Below are positions 16,606 to 25,203 of a stretch of DNA of 62,394 nt, in pieces. This DNA is from Streptomyces scabichelini (GTDB lineage: Bacteria; Actinomycetota; Actinomycetes; Streptomycetales; Streptomycetaceae), in contig NZ_JAAKZY010000033.1 of NCBI RefSeq assembly GCF_011045015.1, forward strand, positions 1 through 62,394. The letters run 5' to 3'. The notes under the pieces are model-generated. The model worked only from the letters and a program-made list of their open reading frames with translations. It searched no databases and was not told the DNA's origin. Position numbers and translations under genes: made by a program. Numbering within the stretch: position 1 is the stretch's first letter; every line of letters begins with the position of its first letter.

Positions 16606-18753
16606 ATGGACGAGGCGAAGCGCTCCGCTTCCGCGGGGGACGGGACGGGGGCGGCCGCGACTGACGGCGCCCCGGCCCCGGACGAGCACGCGGAGGACGC
16701 TCCGAGCGGGGTTCGCGGGGATGACACCCAGGGGGACTTCGAGCTGGAGCGGCCCGCGCGGGCTACGCCTGTCCGGGACAGCGCTGACGGCGGTTCGTAC
16801 GGCGGGCTGTACGAGGCGGAGCCCACGCCTGGGGGTGGCCCGGTGTCCGGCGGTTCGGTGTCGGGCGACCCCATGCGGGATGGTCCGGTCTCGGCCGGCT
16901 CGGTGACGGACGCTCCGCTGCCCGACGGCTCGGCGCCCGGTAACTACGCGCCGGACGACATGCGCGGCGGCGCAAGCGGCGCGCCCGGTGACCGCGGACC
17001 CGCTGAGCGTGCTTCCGGTGAGCGGCCCAAGCCCCTGCACGATCCGGACCCGTACAGCACACCTCCGTACGGTGAACCCGGTCCCTACGCGCCCGCGCCG
17101 CCGGTGCAGCATCCGGCGACAACTCCCGCGCACGGTACGGCCGCTCCGGCGCCGACACCGACGCATGGCGCCCCCGCACCCGGGGTGACCCCGGGTCATG
17201 GTGTGCCGGGGCAGGCGGTGAGTCCGCCGCCGCAGGGCCCGGTGGGGGCCGCGGCTCCGGGGCACGGCACCGCCGCACCTGGGGTGACCCCGGGTCATGG
17301 TGTGCCGGGGCAGGCGGTGAGTCCGCCGCCGCAGGGCCCGGTTGGGGCCGCGGCTCCGATGCACGGCACCGCCGCACCTGGGGCGGGCCCCGCCCACAGC
17401 GCCCAGATGCCCGCACCCGCGGCGCCGGTGCCGCCCGCGGCCCCGGTCCCGCCCGGCCCTCACACGGCCCAGACCCAGGCCCACCAGCAAAGTCCGGTCC
17501 AAAGCCCCCAACCCCCAGCTCCAGCCCAAGTCCCTCAACCTCCAGCCCCTCAGCCCTCACCCCCCTGGCAGCACTACGACCCTTGGGCCGCCGCCCCCCT
17601 CCAGCAGAACGGGGCCGCCGTCGACAGCAAGAGCAGGCGGCGTAAGCGGATCAAGCGAATGCTGGTCCTCGGAGCCGTACTCATCGCCTTGGTGTCCGGA
17701 GGCGTGGGCGGTGCCATCGGGGCGTATCTGGAGCGGAACGGCGGGATCGATGACGTCGTGCTGCCGCAGGCCGGTACGGAGGCCAAGGGCCGGGCGCCGG
17801 ACAGCGTGGCCGGGATCGCGGCCAGCGCGCTGCCCAGCGTGGTGACCCTGCATGTGCGCGGGTCGGAGGCACAGGGCACGGGCACCGGCTTCGTGCTCGA
17901 CGAGCGAGGGCACATCCTCACCAACCACCACGTGGTGAAGCCCGCCGGAGCGAGCGGCGACATCTCCGTGACCTTCAGCGGTGGCCAGACCGCCAAGGCC
18001 GAACTCGTCGGCGCCGACACGGGTTACGACCTCGCCGTCGTGAAGGTCGGCGGTGTCAGCGGCCTCAAGCCCCTGCCGCTCGGCAACTCCGACAATGTCC
18101 AGGTCGGCGACCCCGTCGTGGCCATAGGGGCACCGTTCGACCTCGAGAACACCGTGACCTCCGGAATCATCAGCGCCAAGGAGCGGCCCATCACCGCGGG
18201 CGGGGAGTCGGGCGACGGAAGTGACGTCTCATACGTCGACGCCCTGCAGACCGACGCTCCGATAAACCCTGGCAATTCGGGCGGCCCTCTCGTCGACTCC
18301 AGGGCCCGCGTCATCGGCATCAACAGCGCCATCCGCTCCGCCGACAGCGGCTCCGACCTCGAGGGCGGCCAGTCCGGATCGATAGGTCTGGGTTTCGCCA
18401 TCCCCATCAACCAGGGCAAGCGCGTGGCCGAGGAGCTGATCAACACCGGCAAGGCCACCCACCCCGTCATCGGCGTCACGCTCGACATGGAGTACGCGGG
18501 CGACGGCGCCCGCGTGGGCACCAAGGGCAGGGACGGTGGCCCGCCGGTCAACAAGGGCGGTCCCGGCGACCGGGCCGGTATCGAGGCGGGCGACGTCATC
18601 ACCGAGGTCGACGGCCAGCGCGTCCGTTCCGGCGAGGAGCTCATCGTCAAGACCCGCGCCCACCGCCCCGGCGACCGCCTGGAGCTGACCCTGGAGCGCG
18701 ACGGCAAGGAGAAGAAGGTCACCCTCGTCCTCGGCTCCGCCGTCGGAGACTGA
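16606..18753 (+). CDS. htrA: HtrA/DegP-type serine protease, membrane-anchored
   Basis: 715 aa. The long N-terminal cytoplasmic part (to ~350) is acidic then Pro/Gly/Ala-rich. One helix lies around 352-375 (MLVLGAVLIALVSGGVGGAIGA). The trypsin-like domain outside has the catalytic His in LTNHHVV (~440), Asp in TGYDLAVVKV (~474) and Ser in INPGNSGGPLVD (~558). The C-terminal PDZ domain (~615-710) includes GGPGDRAGIEAGDVITEVDG. It acts in envelope protein quality control. Its place after the sigma/anti-sigma pair suggests it is a target of that sigma factor or helps degrade the anti-sigma. ATG at 16606 with GGGGAGAG. The Pro-rich part contains a 33-residue tandem duplication. Confidence 0.94.
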   Translation: MDEAKRSASAGDGTGAAATDGAPAPDEHAEDAPSGVRGDDTQGDFELERPARATPVRDSADGGSYGGLYEAEPTPGGGPVSGGSVSGDPMRDGPVSAGSVTDAPLPDGSAPGNYAPDDMRGGASGAPGDRGPAERASGERPKPLHDPDPYSTPPYGEPGPYAPAPPVQHPATTPAHGTAAPAPTPTHGAPAPGVTPGHGVPGQAVSPPPQGPVGAAAPGHGTAAPGVTPGHGVPGQAVSPPPQGPVGAAAPMHGTAAPGAGPAHSAQMPAPAAPVPPAAPVPPGPHTAQTQAHQQSPVQSPQPPAPAQVPQPPAPQPSPPWQHYDPWAAAPLQQNGAAVDSKSRRRKRIKRMLVLGAVLIALVSGGVGGAIGAYLERNGGIDDVVLPQAGTEAKGRAPDSVAGIAASALPSVVTLHVRGSEAQGTGTGFVLDERGHILTNHHVVKPAGASGDISVTFSGGQTAKAELVGADTGYDLAVVKVGGVSGLKPLPLGNSDNVQVGDPVVAIGAPFDLENTVTSGIISAKERPITAGGESGDGSDVSYVDALQTDAPINPGNSGGPLVDSRARVIGINSAIRSADSGSDLEGGQSGSIGLGFAIPINQGKRVAEELINTGKATHPVIGVTLDMEYAGDGARVGTKGRDGGPPVNKGGPGDRAGIEAGDVITEVDGQRVRSGEELIVKTRAHRPGDRLELTLERDGKEKKVTLVLGSAVGD
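17182..17379 (+). repeat. 99-bp in-frame tandem duplication inside htrA
   Basis: Two near-identical 99-bp copies (17182-17280 and 17281-17379) encode a 33-residue unit beginning GVTPGHGVPGQAVSPPPQGP in the cytoplasmic Pro-rich region. The copies are almost identical in third positions, implying recent duplication. Confidence 0.85.
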
Positions 18754-18908
18754 CAGAAACTGACAGGAATCGCACGACAGACTGACACGAACGGCACGAA
18801 CGAGACGCCGGGACAGTACCGGACAGACAGGAACGGCGGGTACCGTGGACCCGGCCCGGACCACGGAAAGACCCGCCGCGGGCCGAGGACATCGCTAGGA
18901 GCTGCAAG

Positions 18909-19370
18909 GTGTTCAATGACATAGGACCGCTCGAGCTCGTGACGCTCGTTGTCCTTGCCGTGCTCGTCTTCGGCCCGGAGAAGCTCCCGAAGATGATCCA
19001 GGACGTCACGCGCACCATTCGCAAGATCCGTGAGTTCTCGGAGAGTGCCAAGGCGGACATCCGTGAGGAGCTCGGCCCGGAGTTCAAGGACTTCGAGTTC
19101 GAGGACCTCAACCCCAAGACGTTCATCCGCAAGCAGCTGGACAACGACGACCTGGGGCTCAAGGAGATCCGTAACGGCTTCGACCTGAAGAAGGAGATGG
19201 CCGAGGTCACGGACGCGGTACACGGCCGAGAGTCCGAATCCGCAGCGTCCGCCGCGTCTGTCGCGTCCTCCGCCTCCTCGGCTTCCTCCAGCGGCACCGT
19301 CGACATGACGAAGAAGCGCGAGAAGCCCGAGCCGGACGAGCGCCCCCCGTTCGACGCGGACGCGACCTGA
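18909..19370 (+). CDS. tatB: Twin-arginine translocase subunit TatB
   Basis: 153 aa. The N-terminal membrane hairpin is IGPLELVTLVVLAVLVFGPEKLP, with the Glu at position 8 and the FGPEKLP hinge of TatA/B proteins. An amphipathic helix follows (KMIQDVTRTIRKIREFSESAKADI). The conserved GPEF-type stretch EELGPEFKDFEFEDL marks it as actinobacterial TatB rather than TatA. The C-terminus is Ser/Ala-rich then acidic. It recognises Tat substrates with TatC, which is not in this window. GTG start. It follows htrA by 155 bp as in mycobacteria (Rv1223-Rv1224). Confidence 0.93.
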   Translation: MFNDIGPLELVTLVVLAVLVFGPEKLPKMIQDVTRTIRKIREFSESAKADIREELGPEFKDFEFEDLNPKTFIRKQLDNDDLGLKEIRNGFDLKKEMAEVTDAVHGRESESAASAASVASSASSASSSGTVDMTKKREKPEPDERPPFDADAT

Positions 19371-19440
19371 GGCGTACGCGACCTGACGTCAACGCAACCT
19401 GACGTGTACGCGACCTGAGGCGTGCGCCCCCTGGGCCGTT
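19361..19440. repeat. Five 16-bp tandem units across the tatB stop codon
   Basis: Units CGCGACCTGAGGCGTA, CGCGACCTGACGTCAA, CGCAACCTGACGTGTA, CGCGACCTGAGGCGTG and a degraded fifth. The tatB TGA lies in the first unit, and each of the first four carries the CTGA core. Confidence 0.88.
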
Positions 19441-19647
19441 TGCCCCCGGGCTTCAAGAAGCCTGCGCCACTGAGTTCTGCCTGCTCACAGCGGCCGGAAG
19501 CTGACGCGTACGCGACCCACCCGCCGACCGGTTTCACGGCTCGCCCCGGACCTGTGGCTATCCTGCCTAGTTGTTGTGCGGACCGGAGGGACGCCCGAAG
19601 GGGGGCGGGCCGTTTCGGTTCGACGAGAGCGAGGAGGCGTCCGGGCA

Positions 19648-20304
19648 ATGGAGACGACAAGTCGGGTAGGCGCGAAGGCGCCGGACGCGGAGGGCGGACA
19701 ACAGGTCCCCTCCGCCCGGAGCACGGTCGACGGCTACCTGCTGGCGCCCTTCCCGTGGTACGGCCTCGATGAGGCCTTCACGGGACCGCGCTGGCTGATG
19801 CAGGTCGGCACCGCAGCTGACGGTGCCGTCGAGCACGGCTCGATCGGGCACGGCGACGAGCCGTCCGTACGCAGTGAAGCCACGGAGGACACGGAGCGCT
19901 TCGCGGTGGTGGTCACCGTCGCGGCCAACCCCGTGCGGCGCAGCGCCGACGGCACCGGGCTCCTGGAGGCCACCTCGGTGTCCTCCGCGGCCTGGCTCGC
20001 GGGCGTGGGGCTGCTGACCCTGACGTGGCCCGGCCAGATGGATCACACCCTGCGCGACGACTGGCTGGACCAGCAGACCGAGACGGCGTGGGTCCTCGCG
20101 GACGACCTCAACGGCTCCGCCTGGTCGAAGCTGTCCCTCCCCGTGGACGGGGTCCCCGCCCCCTTCCACTACCGCGAGTCGGAGTTCGGCTGGGTCCTCG
20201 CGGGGTCCACGCAGCAGGGCGTCCACCTGGGCGCGTACGGCCGCGGCATGAGCGCGTACGGACTTGGCTTCTCGGTGGTCAAGGACGTCGCGGCGTACGC
20301 CTAG
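19648..20304 (+). CDS. Conserved hypothetical protein, actinomycete-type
   Basis: 218 aa. I do not recognise a named domain. No signal peptide or transmembrane helix is evident. Notable blocks: YLLAPFPWYGLDEAFTGPRW near residue 35, RFAVVVTVAANPVRRSADG, a short hydrophobic stretch AAWLAGVGLLTLTWP, and FHYRESEFGWVLAGSTQQG. It ends GMSAYGLGFSVVKDVAAYA. The composition (many Trp, Gly, Tyr) suggests a soluble beta-rich fold. ATG at 19648 with GAGGAGGCG upstream; an earlier in-frame start at 19576 has no such site. Its own strong terminator follows. It is convergent with mrp. Confidence 0.8.
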   Translation: METTSRVGAKAPDAEGGQQVPSARSTVDGYLLAPFPWYGLDEAFTGPRWLMQVGTAADGAVEHGSIGHGDEPSVRSEATEDTERFAVVVTVAANPVRRSADGTGLLEATSVSSAAWLAGVGLLTLTWPGQMDHTLRDDWLDQQTETAWVLADDLNGSAWSKLSLPVDGVPAPFHYRESEFGWVLAGSTQQGVHLGAYGRGMSAYGLGFSVVKDVAAYA

Positions 20305-20320
20305 CCGGCGGGGCTGAGCC

Positions 20321-20358
20321 GAAGGGAGGGCGCCGTCGGGTGACGGCGCCCTCCCTTC
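20321..20358 (+). terminator. Strong hairpin terminator
   Basis: 17-bp perfect stem, GAAGGGAGGGCGCCGTC (20321-20337) pairing with 20342-20358 over a GGGT loop, 16 bp after the preceding stop. Confidence 0.92.
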
Positions 20359-20380
20359 GTCGTAGGACGTCAGTTGGCTG

Positions 20381-20472
20381 CCGGTTCGTCGTGGCTGGTC
20401 GCGCCCACGCGGCGGAGCCGCAAAATGATGCAGCCCCGCGCCCCTGACGGGGCGCCCCTTCAGGGCGCCCCG
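20381..20472. repeat. Dispersed intergenic repeat, copy A
   Basis: Contains GGTTCGTCGTGGCTGGTCGC, the CGCGCCCACGCGGCGGAGCC core and a CCCCGCGCCCCT/GGGGCGCC hairpin. The core and hairpin recur at 37111-37217; the GGTTCGTYGTGGCTGGTCGC part recurs inverted at 24528-24641. Lies at the 3' end of mrp and may terminate it. Confidence 0.75.
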
Positions 20473-20489
20473 TCGCCGTACCGAAATCC

Positions 20490-21623
20490 CTAGAACTTGT
20501 TCCTCGGCGTGATCCCCAGCGACATGCCCGACAGACCCCGCTGGCGGCCGCCCAGCTTGCCCGCGATCGAGCGCAGGGCCGAGCCCGCCGGGGAGTCGGG
20601 GTCGGTCAGGACGACCGGCTTGCCCTCGTCGCTGCCCTCGCGGAGGCGGACGTCGATCGGGATGCTGCCCAGCACGGGGACCGTCGCGCCCGTCGTCCGC
20701 GTCAGGCCGTCGGCGACCGACTGGCCGCCGCCCGTGCCGAAGACGTCGACCATCTCGCCGCAGTGCGGACAGGGCAGGCCGGACATGTTCTCGACCACGC
20801 CCACGATCTTCTGGTGGGTCTGGACGGCGATGGAACCGGCCCGCTCGGCGACCTCCGCGGCGGCCTGCTGCGGGGTCGTCACGACCAGGATCTCGGCGTT
20901 CGGAACCAGCTGCGCGACCGAGATCGCGATGTCGCCCGTGCCCGGGGGCAGATCGAGCAGCAGGACGTCCAGGTCGCCCCAGTAGACGTCCGAGAGGAAC
21001 TGCTGGAGCGCGCGGTGGAGCATCGGGCCGCGCCATACGACCGGCGTGTTGCCCGGAGTGAACATGCCGATCGAGATGACCTTCACGCCGTTCGCGGACG
21101 GCGGCATGATCATGTTCTCGACCTGGGTCGGAACGCCGTCGGCGCCCAGCATGCGGGGCACGGAGTGGCCGTAGATGTCGGCGTCCACGACACCGACCTT
21201 CAGGCCGTCCGCGGCCATCGCCGCCGCCAGGTTCACGGTCACGGACGACTTGCCGACGCCGCCCTTGCCGGAGGCCACCGCGTACACGCGTGTGAGCGAG
21301 CCCGGCTTGGCGAACGGGACCTCGCGCTCGGCCTGCCCGCCGCGCAGCGCGGACGCCAGCTCGCGGCGCTGCTCGTCGCTCATCACGTCCAGCGTGACGT
21401 CGACGCGCGTGACACCGTCGACCGCCGCGACCGCATTCGTCACGCTGTCCGTGATGGTCTGGCGCATCGGGCAGCCCGAGACGGTCAGGTACACGGTGAC
21501 CGCGACCGCGCCATCCGCACCGATCTCCACCGATTTGACCATCCCCAGCTCGGTGATGGGTCGGTGGATCTCGGGGTCGTTCACCGTCGCCAGCGCTGCG
21601 CGCACCGCGTCTTCCGTAGCCAT
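20490..21623 (-). CDS. mrp: Mrp/NBP35-family Fe-S cluster carrier ATPase
   Basis: 377 aa. The N-terminal DUF59 (MIP18-like) domain covers residues ~5-80 (VNDPEIHRPITELGMV, VSGCPMRQTI). A P-loop ATPase domain has the deviant Walker A GKGGVGKSSVTVNLA near residue 114 and DLPPGTGDIAISVAQ. The Fe-S-binding CxxC lies in GLPCPHCGEMV near residue 283. It assembles or transfers 4Fe-4S clusters in the cytoplasm. ATG at 21623. It is the last gene of a minus-strand run with DUF1003 and the MgtE-like gene. Same neighbourhood as Rv1229c. Confidence 0.94.
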   Translation of the reverse strand: MATEDAVRAALATVNDPEIHRPITELGMVKSVEIGADGAVAVTVYLTVSGCPMRQTITDSVTNAVAAVDGVTRVDVTLDVMSDEQRRELASALRGGQAEREVPFAKPGSLTRVYAVASGKGGVGKSSVTVNLAAAMAADGLKVGVVDADIYGHSVPRMLGADGVPTQVENMIMPPSANGVKVISIGMFTPGNTPVVWRGPMLHRALQQFLSDVYWGDLDVLLLDLPPGTGDIAISVAQLVPNAEILVVTTPQQAAAEVAERAGSIAVQTHQKIVGVVENMSGLPCPHCGEMVDVFGTGGGQSVADGLTRTTGATVPVLGSIPIDVRLREGSDEGKPVVLTDPDSPAGSALRSIAGKLGGRQRGLSGMSLGITPRNKF

Positions 21624-21666
21624 ACGGACGATGGTACGGCGCTTTCACCCGCCCCCGGAAAGTCTG

Positions 21667-22245
21667 TCAGCGGTCGCCTACATCACGTCCGCGCGGATGT
21701 TCCGCCGGGAATACGACCCGTCCGTCCCGCTGGCGCTCCTCCAGCTCCTTGACCAGGTCCTGGAGCTCGGAGCGGATCCAGTCGCGGGTGGCGACCTCAC
21801 CGAGACCGGTGCGCAGCGCGGCGATCTCGCGGGTCAGATACTCGGTGTCCGCGATCGACCGCTCGTTCTGCTTGCGGTCCTGTTCGAGATTGACCCGGTC
21901 CCGGTCGGCCTGCCGGTTCTGCGCGAGCAGGATCAGCGGGGCGGCGTACGAGGCCTGCAGCGAGAGCATCAGGGTCAGGAAGATGAACGGGAACTCGTCG
22001 AAACGCAGGTCGCCGGGCGCCATGACGTTCCACAGCACCCACAGGACGATGACGACGGTCATCCAGACGAGGAACCGTCCGGTGCCGATGAGCCGCGCGA
22101 TCCGCTCCGACAGCCGTCCGAAGGCCTCCGGGTCCCACTCGGGCAGCAGCCTGCGGCGCGGCGGCAGCGGCTGGTCCAGCCGGATGCGCGGGCGCCCGGT
22201 GACGCCCATGGGCACCCGCTCGCGGGGGTCGCGCTCAGGAGCCAT
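21667..22245 (-). CDS. DUF1003 membrane protein
   Basis: 192 aa. The DUF1003 core has two helices (FLVWMTVVIVLWVLWNVMAPG; FPFIFLTLMLSLQASYAAPLI) joined by DLRFDEFP, then the signature LILLAQNRQADRDRVNLEQD. The C-terminal third is a charged coiled-coil (TREIAALRTGLGEVATRDW ... LQDLVKELEERQRDGR). Function unknown. The ATG at 22245 lies within the end of the MgtE-like gene (11-bp overlap), implying translational coupling and a shared role, perhaps in divalent cation handling; that is inference. Confidence 0.9.
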   Translation of the reverse strand: MAPERDPRERVPMGVTGRPRIRLDQPLPPRRRLLPEWDPEAFGRLSERIARLIGTGRFLVWMTVVIVLWVLWNVMAPGDLRFDEFPFIFLTLMLSLQASYAAPLILLAQNRQADRDRVNLEQDRKQNERSIADTEYLTREIAALRTGLGEVATRDWIRSELQDLVKELEERQRDGRVVFPAEHPRGRDVGDR

Positions 22246-23563
22246 GAGCGGCCCCCTCGGCCCGTTCAGCGGCCTTCTCCGCCTCCTCGGCCGTCTTCTC
22301 GGCCGCCTCCTCCAGGTGGAACTCCGTCTCGCGCCAGTCCTCGGGCAGCATGTGGTCGAGTACGTCGTCCACGGTCACCACGCCGAGCAGCGACCTGCTC
22401 TCGTCGACCACGGGCGCCGCGACCATGTCGTACGCCGCGAAGAAGCCGGCCACGACCGACAGCGGTGTCTCCGGACCGAGGGGCTGGAGATCATCGGCGA
22501 CGAGCGCGCTGACCAGCGTGTACGGGGGGTCGCGCAGGAGCCGCTGGAAGTGGACCGTGCCGAGGTACTTGCCGGTCGGCGTCTCGTCGGGCGGGCGGCA
22601 GACGTACACCTGGGCGGCCAGCGCGGGGGAGAGGTCGGGGTTGCGGACCCGGGCCAGTGCGTCGGCGACCGTCGCGTCCGGCTGCAGCACGATCGGTTCG
22701 GTGGTCATCAGACCGCCGGCCGTCCGCTCCTCGTACGCCATCAGCCGCCGTACGTCCGCCGCGTCGTCCGGGCGCATCAGCGCGAGCAGCCGCTCCTTGT
22801 CCTCCTCCGGCAGCTCGGCCAGCAGGTCGGCCGCGTCGTCGGGGTCCATCGCCTCCAGGACGTCGGCGGCGCGCTCCTCCTTGAGCTTGCCGAGGATCTC
22901 GATCTGGTCGTCCTCGGGCAGCTCTTCGAGGACGTCGGCGAGCCGGTCGTCGTCGAGGGCGGCGGCCACCTCCGCGCGTCGCTTGGACGAGAGGTGGTGC
23001 AGCACGTTCGCGAGGTCGGCGGGGCGCAGCTGCTCGAAGGTGGCAAGGAGGCTCTCGGCGCCCTGCCCCTGCTCCTCGAGCGAGAAGCCGGTCACGGCGG
23101 ACCACTCGACGGTCAGCGTCTCTCCCTTGGACCGCCGGAACGTGCCGCCCTTCCCTTTCCGTACGAAGACCCGGTCGATCTCCCAGTCGCGGCGCGCCGG
23201 CCGCTGCTGGACCGACACATCCAGGACCGTCACCTCCTCGTCGCTCTCGACGAGTCGTACGCGTCGGTCGAGCAGTTCGCCGATGACGAGCCGTTCGGTG
23301 GGCCGCTGCTCGAAGCGCCGGACGTTCAGGACGCCGGTGGTGATGACCTGGCCCGACTCGATGCCGGTCACCCGGGTCATGGGCAGGAAGATGCGGCGGC
23401 GCGTGGACAGTTCGACGACGAGGCCGAGCAGCCGGGGCGGGCGGCGCCCGACCCGCAGCATGGCGACGAGATCGCGCACCCGGCCCACCTGGTCGCCGTT
23501 CGGGTCGAAGACGGCGACGCCGGAGAGATGCGAAACGAAGATCCGGGGAGCGCCTGCGGCCAT
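22235..23563 (-). CDS. MgtE N-domain plus CBS-domain protein without the channel domain
   Basis: 442 aa. N-terminal ~170 residues: PRC-barrel-like segments (FVSHLSGVAVFDPNGDQVGRV; LNVRRFEQRPTERL). Residues ~170-300 form MgtE intracellular N-domain helical repeats (FEQLRPADLANVLHHLSSKRRAEV, LEELPEDDQIEILGKL, MDPDDAADLLAELPEEDKERL). A CBS pair follows to the end (MTTEPIVLQPDATVADAL; DDLQPLGPETPLSVVAGF; LLGVVTVDDVLDHMLPEDWRE). No transmembrane helices, so it is a soluble regulator built from the Mg2+-sensing part of MgtE. ATG 23563 has GGAGGAGG upstream. Position matches Rv1232c; CorA lies 1.6 kb away. Confidence 0.9.
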   Translation of the reverse strand: MAAGAPRIFVSHLSGVAVFDPNGDQVGRVRDLVAMLRVGRRPPRLLGLVVELSTRRRIFLPMTRVTGIESGQVITTGVLNVRRFEQRPTERLVIGELLDRRVRLVESDEEVTVLDVSVQQRPARRDWEIDRVFVRKGKGGTFRRSKGETLTVEWSAVTGFSLEEQGQGAESLLATFEQLRPADLANVLHHLSSKRRAEVAAALDDDRLADVLEELPEDDQIEILGKLKEERAADVLEAMDPDDAADLLAELPEEDKERLLALMRPDDAADVRRLMAYEERTAGGLMTTEPIVLQPDATVADALARVRNPDLSPALAAQVYVCRPPDETPTGKYLGTVHFQRLLRDPPYTLVSALVADDLQPLGPETPLSVVAGFFAAYDMVAAPVVDESRSLLGVVTVDDVLDHMLPEDWRETEFHLEEAAEKTAEEAEKAAERAEGAAHGS

Positions 23564-23751
23564 GCCACACACCTCCTCCCTACTTAACGATCCCTTATCG
23601 ATATATCCGCTTTTGCGGGCTTCAGGCTAGCCCGTCCCGACTGGGCACGCCCCGGCGGGGGTCCCGGCCGGACTGCCTCCGGAGTGCCGAGACGGCACGG
23701 GTACGCTGCCGTACGCCGTTGAGGACTCCCGCACGAGAGGCGCCCCCACCT

Positions 23752-24519
23752 GTGTCTGCAATTCCCCAGGGCCGTACCCACAGGGCCGCACTCATGAGCG
23801 CGATGTGCGCACTGGTCGTGACGGGGACAGGACTGACCGGGTGCGGCGGCGAGGACCCGAACGCGGGCACGAACGGGGTCGGCAAGCTCCCCGCCGACGA
23901 GATCCAGGCCAGGACCAACAAGGCGGCCCGGGGCGCGGACGCGGTCCATCTCTCCGGCTCGGTCGTCAGCAACGGGCGTACGTACAAGCTCGACATGCGC
24001 CTCAAGGCCGACGGCGGCACCGGTTCGGTCACCGCGCAGGGCACGACCTTCCGGCTGCTGCGGGTCGGCGAACACCTGTTCCTGAAGGCCGACGCGGACT
24101 TCTGGGACCACGAGGACGGGCAGGGCGACAAGGGCGACGGCGGCCACGCGGACACGGAGGCCGCCGACAAGCTCGACGGCATGTACGTGAAGGTCCCGCA
24201 GGGCGACCCCGCCTACAAGCGCTTCAGCGGCTTCACCGACAAGGACGTACTCCTCGACGGCCTCCTCACCCTCCACGGCACCCTGGCCACGGACGGCCAC
24301 CACGAGCGGTTCGGCATCCGCACGATCCGCATCACCGGCGACAAGGGTTCCGGCGGCACCCTGGACGTCTCCCTGGAGGGCAAGCCCTATCCCCTGGTAC
24401 TGGCCCGAGCGGGCGGAGCGGGAACGCTCCGCCTGACCGAGTGGGGCAAGGACTTCACCCTGGAGGAACCGGCGAAGAACGAGATGGTGGACTACGGACA
24501 GCAGCTACCGACGTCGTAA
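23752..24519 (+). CDS. Hypothetical lipoprotein
   Basis: 255 aa. The N-terminal segment is SAMCALVVTGTGLTGCGGED with a lipobox LTGC, so it is probably lipid-anchored outside the membrane. The mature part contains AVHLSGSVVSNGRTYKLDMR, FRLLRVGEHLFLKADADFW and KRFSGFTDKDVLLDGLL. It resembles the LppX/LprG-like lipoprotein family of actinomycetes (a half-barrel that carries lipids), which I infer from this strand pattern only. GTG at 23752; an in-frame ATG at 23719 also exists. It is divergent from the MgtE-like gene, with an AT-rich promoter zone around 23580-23620. Confidence 0.8.
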   Translation: MSAIPQGRTHRAALMSAMCALVVTGTGLTGCGGEDPNAGTNGVGKLPADEIQARTNKAARGADAVHLSGSVVSNGRTYKLDMRLKADGGTGSVTAQGTTFRLLRVGEHLFLKADADFWDHEDGQGDKGDGGHADTEAADKLDGMYVKVPQGDPAYKRFSGFTDKDVLLDGLLTLHGTLATDGHHERFGIRTIRITGDKGSGGTLDVSLEGKPYPLVLARAGGAGTLRLTEWGKDFTLEEPAKNEMVDYGQQLPTS

Positions 24520-24527
24520 GGACGCAC

Positions 24528-24641
24528 GAGCGCCCCGCAAGGGGCAGCGCCCGGAAGGGGCGCCGGGCTGTATCAATGTGCGACTCCGAGCGCCCCTTTA
24601 GGGGCGCGGGGAACTGCGCGACCAGCCACAACGAACCCGCA
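24528..24641. repeat. Dispersed intergenic repeat, copy B (inverted)
   Basis: Carries AGCGCCCCTTTAGGGGCGCG and, read on the minus strand, GGTTCGTTGTGGCTGGTCGC, shared with copy A. Several nested CGCCCC/GGGGCG hairpins between two convergent genes suggest a terminator function. Confidence 0.75.
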
Positions 24642-24667
24642 GCTTCGAACCGGCCCCCAGCGGAGCG

Positions 24668-25180
24668 CTACCGCTTCTTGCGGAACAGCAGCCGATGAAG
24701 CCCTGCCGGAATCGGCTGCCGAGTCGTCGCGGACGTCGCCAACGGCGGCGCCGCGAGCGAGCCGTCAGGCAACGGCGCCGTACCCCCCGTCGGCTCCAGG
24801 CGGAGCACCCGGCACTCCCGCGCCCAGCGACCGGTCATGGCCTCGCCATCGGGCGCGTTCAGCCGCTTGCCCTTCAGCTCGGCGACCCCGGCGTCCCACT
24901 CGGGGGAACCGGGCGCCAGTTCCACGACCTTCGCCGACCAGGAGACGAGCCGCCCGCCCTTGTCCTTGCTGCGTACGGTGACCACCGCGTCGCCGCCGTC
25001 GGCCAGTCCAGGCAACGGCTGCTCACCGGGCCCGTCGCCGACCAGGCACACCGCCCCGTCGTGCCACACGTGCCACAGGGCGCGGTCCGGCACCGCTGCG
25101 CCGCCGCCCCGCACCCAGATGAGCGCGGACTTCTTGGTGGCCTCCTCGACGAGGGCCTGGTCGAGCAGTTCTTCCGTCAT
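24668..25180 (-). CDS. Hypothetical protein, possible FMN-binding split-barrel
   Basis: 170 aa. The N-terminal segment TEELLDQALVEEATKKSALIWVR is followed by a strand pattern (ALWHVWHDGAVCLVGDGPGEQPLPGL; DAVVTVRSKDKGGRLVSWSAKVVEL) that resembles pyridoxamine-5-phosphate-oxidase-like split barrels. I cannot identify an FMN motif with confidence. The C-terminus is Pro/Ala-rich and ends in a basic tail (LHRLLFRKKR). ATG at 25180; no strong ribosome site is seen. It is co-directional with corA upstream (23-bp gap), so probably co-transcribed. Confidence 0.75.
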   Translation of the reverse strand: MTEELLDQALVEEATKKSALIWVRGGGAAVPDRALWHVWHDGAVCLVGDGPGEQPLPGLADGGDAVVTVRSKDKGGRLVSWSAKVVELAPGSPEWDAGVAELKGKRLNAPDGEAMTGRWARECRVLRLEPTGGTAPLPDGSLAAPPLATSATTRQPIPAGLHRLLFRKKR

Positions 25181-25203
25181 GGGAGCAAGGGTATCCAGCC
25201 CGC

